A stretch of 33,039 bases of DNA, taken from contig NZ_SJSO01000010.1 of NCBI RefSeq assembly GCF_004331735.1, forward strand, positions 1 to 33,039. The letters run 5' to 3'. Made by a program: the position numbers and the translations under genes. Below are positions 9,037 to 14,604 of the stretch, piece by piece. Under the pieces are notes generated by a model. The model made no database searches, was not told the DNA's origin, and worked only from the letters and a program-made list of their open reading frames with translations. This stretch comes from Pedobacter psychrodurus. GTDB taxonomy: Bacteria; Bacteroidota; Bacteroidia; Sphingobacteriales; Sphingobacteriaceae. The stretch's first letter is position 1, and the number at the start of each line of letters is the position of its first letter.

Positions 9037-9495
9037 ATGTTGGTGATTAATAATTTCGAAGAGTATGAATCTCATCTAGGTAAAGAACTAGGCGTTTCGC
9101 AATGGCATACTATAGACCAAGAACAGATCAATAAATTTGCCGACGCAACCTTGGATCATCAATGGATACACACCGATCCAGAAAAAGCTAAAAATGAAGG
9201 ACCATTTAAAGCAACAATAGCACATGGATATTTAACCTTGTCTTTAATTCCTTATTTATGGAAGCAGATTGCAGATGTACGTAATATTAAAATGGAAATC
9301 AATTATGGTATTGAACGTTTTAAATTTGGTCAGGCAGTTTTAGTGGATAGTGAAGTGCAGTTAAAAGCAAAATTAAATTGCATTAGCAATTTGAGGGGGA
9401 TAACTAAAGTTACGATTCAAGCTACTCTTGTGATTAAAGACCAACCTAAACCAGCATATGTGGGTGATGTGGTATTCTTATACCATTTTATATAA
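9037..9495 (+). CDS. MaoC-family hotdog hydratase
   Basis: This is a 152-residue single-hotdog protein of the MaoC/R-specific enoyl-CoA hydratase type, acting on (2E)-enoyl-CoA or a related thioester in the cytosol. The hydratase motif is clear: FADATLDHQWIHTDPEKA, with catalytic Asp40 and His45, then the conserved IAHGYLTLSL at about 61-70. The C-terminal half supplies the remaining beta strands. Length fits small MaoC and NodN-like proteins that work as dimers. It is not in an operon: the upstream gene is divergent, and the downstream gene converges with an 8-base overlap at the stops. Physiological substrate unknown. Confidence 0.88.
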   Translation: MLVINNFEEYESHLGKELGVSQWHTIDQEQINKFADATLDHQWIHTDPEKAKNEGPFKATIAHGYLTLSLIPYLWKQIADVRNIKMEINYGIERFKFGQAVLVDSEVQLKAKLNCISNLRGITKVTIQATLVIKDQPKPAYVGDVVFLYHFI

Positions 9496-10114
9496 AATCA
9501 TTCAATTTTGGCAACATAATACCCATAGTTTTCATACCGAGAATATTGATATCGGGCAAATGATTTTGGCTAACGACATTTCCTATTGATATAGATGCAT
9601 TTCGTTTCCTGGCTTCGACTGCTATGTTTGAAGTAATATTTTTTAAGGAATTAAGTGTTGCAAAATACTGACGATCTAGTGTTTTTATAGCATTCAGATT
9701 GCGATTTTTCTGTAGGTATTCTAGATTTACTTTTTCGCAACAATACTGCTGAATCTGATCTAAGTCTGCTAACTTTTCGGTTATTATAGATAGTGTTGAT
9801 GCGGATAGATTAACCCCTTTAATGTCAACAACTTTGCCATCTTCAACTAAATAACTTAATCCATTGAACGATATGGTTTTGAGCAGAGTATTGTTTATGA
9901 TTGCTGTGGGTTTTGGAAGCTGTTTTTTTAAATTAAAACCATCTTCAATCAGTGCTTTATTGTAACTAAACCGATCGGCTAAAAGTGCATTAATTAACTG
10001 GTTGCCATCCTTCATTTGCTCAGATATACTTGTACAGATAATAGGAGCAACTGTTAAATTCTTATTTGAGTTGCAACTAGTACAAATGAATAAAACAAAC
10101 CTTAAAAGCGGCAA
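9488..10114 (-). CDS. Putative lipoprotein of unknown function, start probably frameshifted
   Basis: The 208-residue frame has no ATG at its N-terminus; the first usable codon is TTG at 10114, giving PLLRFVLFICTSCNSNKN. That reads as the hydrophobic core and cysteine of a lipoprotein signal. An ATG lies at 10128-10126 but in another frame (MKIKFCRF, stop). One extra base in the A4 or T4 run between them would give MKIKILPLLRFVLFICTSC, a normal signal sequence. So the gene may carry a one-base deletion, slip phase-variably, or start at TTG. The body is helical and polar (LADLDQIQQYCCEKVNLEYL, NSLKNITSNIAVEARKR). I do not recognise the family. It converges on the MaoC-like gene. Confidence 0.55.
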   Translation of the reverse strand: MPLLRFVLFICTSCNSNKNLTVAPIICTSISEQMKDGNQLINALLADRFSYNKALIEDGFNLKKQLPKPTAIINNTLLKTISFNGLSYLVEDGKVVDIKGVNLSASTLSIITEKLADLDQIQQYCCEKVNLEYLQKNRNLNAIKTLDRQYFATLNSLKNITSNIAVEARKRNASISIGNVVSQNHLPDINILGMKTMGIMLPKLNDFI

Positions 10115-10128
10115 AATTTTATTTTCAT

Positions 10129-10537
10129 GTTCAACAATTAATCAAATGCAAATTATGGAATTAACTGTTTATTGAACTTCACAATTACTGAACAATTTGC
10201 TTTACATTTTTTACGATGTGTTCTAGAAAAGTATACTCTTGCTTGCAATTATGTTGTTTTAATGATTAACTTCATTTATAAACATATAAGCGCAATTTCA
10301 ACTTTCAATTTGGTTATTTAGGTTACTGAATTACAAAAAATGTTTTTTTAGATGACTATTTTCGGCACTAAACAAATAATTTTAATGTATGCGTAAAACT
10401 AGCGTAACTTATGTTTTAGGTGCGTAAATAAAAGCTATTACTGACAAATAATGGGGTGAAACTTCCTGTTAAAAAGGGCGCTCTCTTTCAGCAATCCTTA
10501 ATGTTGGTCCTATTATAGGAGCCAGTTTATCACAAAC
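10129..10537. other. Intergenic stretch with direct repeats
   Basis: No credible gene was seen in this 409-base AT-rich stretch. It holds three GCGTAA direct repeats (listed separately) and a small palindrome TCCTAT-T-ATAGGA at 10508-10520, just upstream of the 59-residue ORF. Confidence 0.5.
10391..10427 (+). repeat. Three GCGTAA direct repeats at helical spacing
   Basis: GCGTAA occurs at 10391-10396, 10402-10407 and 10422-10427, so start-to-start spacings are 11 and 20 bases, about one and two helical turns. Such phased direct repeats are typical of response-regulator binding sites. The regulated gene is uncertain; the nearest on this strand is the 59-residue ORF. Confidence 0.45.
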
Positions 10538-10717
10538 ATGAGAATACAAAAATCAACCAGCCGTGCTGAGCTTCAAACGCTCCGGGAGGGTGACTATATT
10601 ACATACGAATCATATTCGGGGCAGATAAAAAAAATAGAAGTGCATCATTTTAGAAACGAACAACATTTTTATATCAAGCTTTGCAATATCAAACAAACCA
10701 TACTCATTATCACATGA
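10538..10717 (+). CDS. Small ORF (59 aa), hypothetical
   Basis: An ATG-started frame encodes 59 residues, beginning MRIQKSTSRAELQTLREGDY and ending in a beta-strand-like stretch (TILIIT). It is mixed alpha/beta with no signal peptide. The composition (charged helix, then GDYITYESYSG) looks protein-like rather than random. A run of seven A bases lies inside. It ends 37 bases before the phnA fragment. I do not recognise it; it may be a real small protein or another relic in this decayed stretch. Confidence 0.4.
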   Translation: MRIQKSTSRAELQTLREGDYITYESYSGQIKKIEVHHFRNEQHFYIKLCNIKQTILIIT

Positions 10718-10754
10718 TCAATACCTAGAAACCAGCGCTCATTTTTAATGATCC

Positions 10755-11066
10755 ATGTATAAAATTAAAATGCTCGAGCCTGGTGCGGTAATTGGCGCCA
10801 CTGCCGATCATGTTATGAATGCTAAAATTTAAGCCGATGGATCGCCCAATGTGTTATTTATTGAAACGATGCTTATCGCGAAATTTTGAAGTGGCTTGAG
10901 GGCAATATGCCCCATTACAGATCCATATGTAAAACACCATGGTGCTTTAAGTTCTTATGTGGTTGTTCACATAGAAGACCCGACAAAAATAAATGAAGTA
11001 AAAAACTGGCTAGCCGATAAACATACAAAAGCTGATCTAGCCAATGGTGCTAGACGGTACATTTAA
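10755..11066 (+). pseudogene. phnA: Decayed phosphonoacetate hydrolase (C-terminal fragment)
   Basis: One frame contains strings characteristic of phosphonoacetate hydrolase, the alkaline-phosphatase-superfamily enzyme that cleaves the C-P bond of phosphonoacetate to acetate and phosphate. They are GATADHVMNAK (family: TADHGMNAK), ADGSPNVLFIETML, and ICPITDPYVKHHGALSSYVV. Two stops interrupt it, TAA at 10830 and TGA at 10887. Each is one substitution from a sense codon (AAA or GGA). The catalytic DHG has become DHV. The N-terminal two thirds are missing, and homology fades after WLADKHTK, where a shift leads into DGTFNEATYPLKVHL. It is clearly non-functional. It sits 200 bases before a phosphonatase-like hydrolase gene, suggesting a former phosphonate locus. 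Confidence 0.85.
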
Positions 11067-11147
11067 CGAAGCAACATACCCTTTAAAAGTCCATTTGAAG
11101 TTGTATGAACAATAAAGCAAAAATGGACTTTTAATGTTTAGCTAAAG

Positions 11148-11161
11148 TAAACAAATGTTTA
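11148..11161. promoter_or_regulatory. Operator-like palindrome 1 (HAD gene)
   Basis: TAAACA-AA-TGTTTA is a perfect 6-2-6 palindrome. It is the mirror partner of the palindrome 33 bases downstream (centre to centre, about three helical turns). The two together look like a double operator. Confidence 0.6.
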
Positions 11162-11176
11162 TATAAATGTTAACTA

Positions 11177-11198
11177 TTACTAAACATTTGTTTAGTAA
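11177..11198. promoter_or_regulatory. Operator-like palindrome 2 over the -33 box
   Basis: TTACTAAACA and TGTTTAGTAA flank a TT centre: a perfect 10-2-10 palindrome. Its core TAAACATTTGTTTA matches palindrome 1 in reverse complement. It contains the -33 TTTG (11187-11190) of the downstream promoter, so binding would block polymerase. The shape suits a dimeric TetR-, MarR- or GntR-type repressor; no such gene lies in the window. Confidence 0.7.
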
Positions 11199-11218
11199 AT
11201 TTACCGATAGTATATTTG
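11187..11218 (+). promoter_or_regulatory. Bacteroidota-type promoter of the HAD hydrolase gene
   Basis: TTTG (11187-11190), a 20-base spacer, and TATATTTG (11211-11218) match the TTTG / TAnnTTTG consensus. The expected start of transcription is near 11225, leaving a leader of about 40 bases before the ATG at 11266. Confidence 0.7.
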
Positions 11219-11265
11219 ACAACAAAAGTTCAAAAAATTAATTTATCTAATTTAATAGAAAGCAA

Positions 11266-11955
11266 ATGTACCCTGAAATTAAGATGGTAGTATTCGACAT
11301 GGCTGGCACCACAGTGAACGAAAACAACCTAGTTTATAAAACACTAATGAATGCAATAAATGCCGCTGGTTTTTCTTATACCCTTGATCAGGTTCTGGCT
11401 GTTGCAGCCGGAAAGGAAAAGAAAGAAGCAATCAGATCGGTACTTAAAACTTACGAAGGTTCTTTTGATGAAGCAACGGTTTTCGATATATATGAAGAAT
11501 TTATTGGCAAACTGAAGCTGGCTTATGAAACTGAGGAAATTTTACCCCAGCCAGGTTCGGTTGAACTTTTTGAAAAACTTCGAAAAAACGGAATAATTTC
11601 GGTACTTAATACAGGTTATGACAGGGTTACGGCAGAGGCTATCCTGAACAGACTTGGCTGGAAGGCAGGTACCGACTTCGATACGCTCGTTACTGCTTCG
11701 GAAGTTGGCCAGAACAGGCCTGAACCTGATATGATTTTGTTGGCAATGAGACAACATGGTCTTACCGACGGTAAATCAGTTGTTAAAGTTGGAGATTCAA
11801 GTATCGATATTGAAGAAGGTAAAAATGCAGGTTGCGGCCTAAGCATTGGCATTACCACAGGAGCACATACGCAGAAACAATTAGAAGAAGCTAAACCTGA
11901 CGCGGTAATAGACAATTTAATGGATATCCTGGCCATGGTAACCAAACAGAACTAA
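11266..11955 (+). CDS. Phosphonatase-like HAD-superfamily hydrolase
   Basis: This is a 229-residue HAD subfamily IA hydrolase close to phosphonoacetaldehyde hydrolase (PhnX-like). Motif I is VVFDMAGTT, with nucleophile Asp11. The second Asp of ordinary HAD phosphatases is replaced by Ala13, as in phosphonatases (DxA). The cap carries lysines in AAGKEKKEAIR (Lys50, 52, 53), the region where phosphonatase forms its Schiff base. Motif II is SVLNTGY, motif III NRPEPDMI, and motif IV VVKVGDSSIDIEEGKNAG. Likely chemistry is C-P or phosphoester hydrolysis in the cytosol. It follows a decayed phnA fragment and has its own operator-bearing promoter and terminator, so it appears to be a regulated single gene. 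The exact substrate is not shown by the sequence. Confidence 0.87.
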   Translation: MYPEIKMVVFDMAGTTVNENNLVYKTLMNAINAAGFSYTLDQVLAVAAGKEKKEAIRSVLKTYEGSFDEATVFDIYEEFIGKLKLAYETEEILPQPGSVELFEKLRKNGIISVLNTGYDRVTAEAILNRLGWKAGTDFDTLVTASEVGQNRPEPDMILLAMRQHGLTDGKSVVKVGDSSIDIEEGKNAGCGLSIGITTGAHTQKQLEEAKPDAVIDNLMDILAMVTKQN

Positions 11956-12043
11956 ATCATTAAATAATTACTAATCGCATAAGCTTCCGGTTTCCTTAAT
12001 CGTAACATTGAATCAATGGGAGAAACAACTTGAATTAGACACA

Positions 12044-12074
12044 AAAGGCTTTTGGTGTTATACCAGAAGCCTTT
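12044..12074 (+). terminator. Terminator hairpin after the HAD gene
   Basis: AAGGCTTTTGGT and ACCAGAAGCCTT pair over 12-13 bp with one G-U wobble around a GTTAT loop, followed by an AT-rich tail. It lies about 90 bases past the HAD stop codon. Confidence 0.65.
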
Positions 12075-12478
12075 ATAATAAAATTATAGTAATCCCTCTT
12101 CCTTCATTGAATCTTCCTGACCCACTTCATTTATATAGCGTAATATCTTAAAATTGCCTACATAATGATTCAATATATAATGTAAATCGAAATAATTTCT
12201 TTGGCTTCACATACTTTAAAACGGTAATAGCACGCTAATTATTCGCATATTGTATTCAGGAAATAGACATGAAAGATAATGGTGAATCCTGCGAAAGATG
12301 TTTTACCTGTTCTGTGATCTATATTATTCTAGTTAATCCGTAAGGCTAATTTCGATCACGAATTTTAATGACTGCAATCTTCCTCGTTAACACTTCAAGT
12401 TAACCTAAACTTAAAACCTTTTAAACAGGCAAAGCGTTTATTTTTAGATAACTTAGATCATAACTAAAATATAAGCAT
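12075..12478. other. Intergenic stretch with possible gene relic
   Basis: This is mostly AT-rich DNA without a good gene. On the minus strand, 12206 to 12084 reads 40 residues without a stop (containing RNYFDLHYILNHYVGNFKI and NEVGQEDSMKEEGLL) and then terminates. It has no start codon and a stop immediately upstream, so it looks like the C-terminal relic of an unidentified gene. On the plus strand a 24-residue ATG frame at 12269-12343 has a CERCFTC cysteine cluster but nothing else to support it. Confidence 0.35.
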
Positions 12479-12841
12479 ATGAATACTAAAGAAGTAGCTG
12501 ACAAATTGGTACAGCTTTGCCGCGAAGGCAAACACGAACAGGCCATTGATGAACTTTACGCCGACAACGTTGTAAGCAAAGAGCCAAAAGGCTCACCAAT
12601 GGAATTAACAGAAGGCAAGGATGCTGTTAAAAAGAAAACCATACAATGGGAAGAAAGTGTTGAAGAGATACATAGCTCTTCGTGCTCAGAACCAATTGTA
12701 GCAGAAAATCATTTTGCTATTGTAATGAACATTGATGCCACTTATAAAGCTCATGGAAGAATGGCGATGAGTGAGATCTGCGTTTATGAGGTTAAAGATG
12801 GGAAAATCGTAGCCGACGAGTTTTTCTATCGTATGGGTTAA
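12479..12841 (+). CDS. SnoaL-like / NTF2-fold protein
   Basis: This 120-residue protein has the shape of the SnoaL/NTF2-like cone fold. An N-terminal helix pair (KEVADKLVQLCREGKHEQAI) is followed by DELYADNVVSKEPKGSPME, a helix (KDAVKKKTIQWEESVEEI), and a long curved sheet ending EICVYEVKDGKIVADEFFYR. No signal peptide is present, so it is cytosolic. Family members range from polyketide cyclases to simple binding proteins; nothing here fixes a substrate. It is monocistronic, with a strong terminator directly after the stop. Confidence 0.8.
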   Translation: MNTKEVADKLVQLCREGKHEQAIDELYADNVVSKEPKGSPMELTEGKDAVKKKTIQWEESVEEIHSSSCSEPIVAENHFAIVMNIDATYKAHGRMAMSEICVYEVKDGKIVADEFFYRMG

Positions 12842-12847
12842 AATATA

Positions 12848-12875
12848 AAAAGCCCAGATATCCATCTGGGCTTTT
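12848..12875 (+). terminator. Strong Rho-independent terminator
   Basis: AAAAGCCCAGAT and ATCTGGGCTTTT form a perfect 12-bp stem around an ATCC loop, six bases after the SnoaL-like stop. The flanking A- and T-runs would let it act on either strand. Confidence 0.92.
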
Positions 12876-13134
12876 ATAATCAACTAACCTAAACTTATAA
12901 ATACTAACCAAATATTTATACCACAAAACTAAGGACCGATTATTAATTCAGTGTTAAATATGTATGACGTGTTAGCTGAAATTGGTTATATAGCATTAAC
13001 TCATTAAATCGTAAAACACCGCTTAGTGAGTAAAAAATAATTAGAATCAATTTGCCTTGCCTGTTCTATGAAGGAAAATGTTTTATTACCTTTAAATAAA
13101 TGAGCAATTTCTAACCATAAAACGTATAAAATTG

Positions 13135-14028
13135 ATGACAATGCCCAATCAGCAAGACCTTTCAAAAAAACATCAACTCATTTCCGACCTATTTAAATGG
13201 CCCACTAAAGCTTCTGAGTGGGAACCTTACAAGCTCAGCAACGAGCAACTTGATTTTTTTAAAACGTTTGGATACGTTAGTGATATAAAGTTATTGGAGG
13301 AATGGCAGGTTGAGCGGTTAAACAAAGAATTAGCGGAAATTGTAGATCCTGCACACCCATTGAATGGGCTGTTTCATGAGTTTCACAGTAATGAATCTGC
13401 AGATCCTAATTCAGTATTATTTCATGCTTTGGGCGCCTGGCGCATTACCGAAAGCTTTCATGATGTAATATGGAATCCCGCTTTTGCAATGGCGGCCAGT
13501 CAAATTTTAGGCAATAAAAGTGTACGTTTCTGGCACGATCAGTTGTTCTGTAAACCCGCAAAACACGGAGGAGTTGTAGCCTGGCATCAGGATTATTCTT
13601 ATTGGACACGCACCGGCCCCATGCAACATTTAACCTGCTGGGTTGGATTGGATGATGCAACCACAGAAAACGGTTGTTTATATTATGTACCTAAAAGCCA
13701 TAACTGGGGCCTGTTGGATAAACCAGATTTAGCTGGTGATATGGAGGGCTTGATGCAGTATTCAACAGAAGAGCAGAAGGCCGAATTTAATCCTGTTCCT
13801 ATCGAACTTAAAAAGGGATATGCCACCTTTCACCATCCTTTAATGGTTCATGGCTCCTTCCAAAATAAATCACCACGTTCAAGAAGCGCTTTCGTTTTAA
13901 ATGTATTTACTGATGGTACCGAATCAAATACCAACGAAGCCTTACTTAAAGGAGTAGCGCCTATTATGGCAGGGCATAAAATGGAAGGGCAGTTTTTTCC
14001 TTTGATATTTTCTGCCGGTAGCCTTTAA
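13135..14028 (+). CDS. PhyH-family Fe(II)/2-oxoglutarate dioxygenase
   Basis: This non-haem iron, 2-oxoglutarate-dependent oxygenase of the phytanoyl-CoA dioxygenase family has 297 residues from the first ATG; a TTG three bases upstream is in frame but less likely. The iron-binding facial triad is visible: H-x-D in VVAWHQDYSYW (His151, Asp153) and the distal His239 in FHHPLMVHGSF. A basic patch that should bind 2-oxoglutarate follows (KSPRSRSAF). N-terminal residues (LSNEQLDFFKTFGYV) match the usual PhyH opening. The family includes PhnY, the 2-aminoethylphosphonate hydroxylase. Given the nearby phnA relic and phosphonatase-like gene, a phosphonate substrate is possible but unproven. Confidence 0.88.
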   Translation: MTMPNQQDLSKKHQLISDLFKWPTKASEWEPYKLSNEQLDFFKTFGYVSDIKLLEEWQVERLNKELAEIVDPAHPLNGLFHEFHSNESADPNSVLFHALGAWRITESFHDVIWNPAFAMAASQILGNKSVRFWHDQLFCKPAKHGGVVAWHQDYSYWTRTGPMQHLTCWVGLDDATTENGCLYYVPKSHNWGLLDKPDLAGDMEGLMQYSTEEQKAEFNPVPIELKKGYATFHHPLMVHGSFQNKSPRSRSAFVLNVFTDGTESNTNEALLKGVAPIMAGHKMEGQFFPLIFSAGSL

Positions 14029-14220
14029 TCGCACTATTTCATTTTTTAATGCTTTATGTGCTGATTAATTAACCTTGAATACCTTGCATTTAGCCACGGA
14101 AGCACTGATACACAGAGTATTCATCGCTTTGCCTTGTCTTTAATCTGATCTGGAATCTTAAATATCTTTTTTTTCGTTCTGTGAGCACACAGGCCGATGG
14201 TAAAGTTTTAAATATAATCA
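14029..14220. other. Intergenic stretch carrying a dispersed repeat
   Basis: There is no gene here. It contains copy A of the intergenic repeat (14089-14155) and a T-run plus CGTTCTGTG motif (14166-14183) whose relative also occurs near 31860. Confidence 0.6.
14089..14155. repeat. Dispersed intergenic repeat, copy A
   Basis: It begins TTTAGCCACGGAAGCACTGA and is about 67 bp long. It aligns with copy B (31959-32026) through the shared segments GAGTATTCAT, TCTT and AATCTGATC. Inside, the unit CACnGAnn recurs every 8 bases (CACGGAAG, CACTGATA, CACAGAGT). Confidence 0.85.
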
Positions 14221-14520
14221 ATGAAACAGTTTATTGAACAGACCTATTTCCGGGCTTATTCTTTCTACTTCCGAGGTACCTTTTAATTCAATACACTAAG
14301 GAAAAAGAATCTCTGGCCTATTCTAATACCGGTTTCTAGTTTTAGCCCCTTAGATGTACCCGAAAATGAAATTTCTGTTGCTAACTTAACCGGCGAAGGC
14401 GTTCGTTTTTACGAGAATGACGGTATTTACGATTCCCGCTCACTTTTGTATGAAGGTTTTGGGCCTACGAGAAAGTGGCCGATATGGCGATGGATTATGT
14501 ACCCTTATCTAAAAAATAAA
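14221..14520 (+). pseudogene. Broken gene of unknown function
   Basis: An ATG at 14221 opens a frame beginning MKQFIEQTYFRAYSFYFRGT. It is stopped by TAA at 14284 and continues in the same frame with protein-like sequence: LWPILIPVSSFSPLDVPENE, then GVRFYENDGIYDSRSLLYEG, then FGPTRKWPIWRWIMYPY. A single substitution would restore about 100 codons. Beyond 14508 the frame runs into the terminator of the opposite-strand operon, so the true end is probably lost. I do not recognise the family. It may be a nonsense-mutated small gene or a fragment of a larger one. Confidence 0.5.
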
Positions 14521-14543
14521 AAACGGCCTACAAATGTAGACCG
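14508..14543 (-). terminator. Terminator of the four-gene surface operon
   Basis: Read on the minus strand, CGGTCTAC and GTAGGCCG pair (one G-T wobble) around ATTT, followed by six T, one A and six more T. It lies 62 bases past the stop of the fibronectin-type-III gene and should end the operon transcript. Confidence 0.85.
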
Positions 14544-14604
14544 AATATTGAGCGAAAATTTATTTTCCCGAATTATCAATTCTTTAAGCCATACAATTGC
14601 TAAC

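Noticed and set aside
12269..12343. 24-codon frame with a CERCFTC cluster
   Set aside because: Too short, with no promoter, ribosome-binding site or conserved context; the cysteines could be chance.
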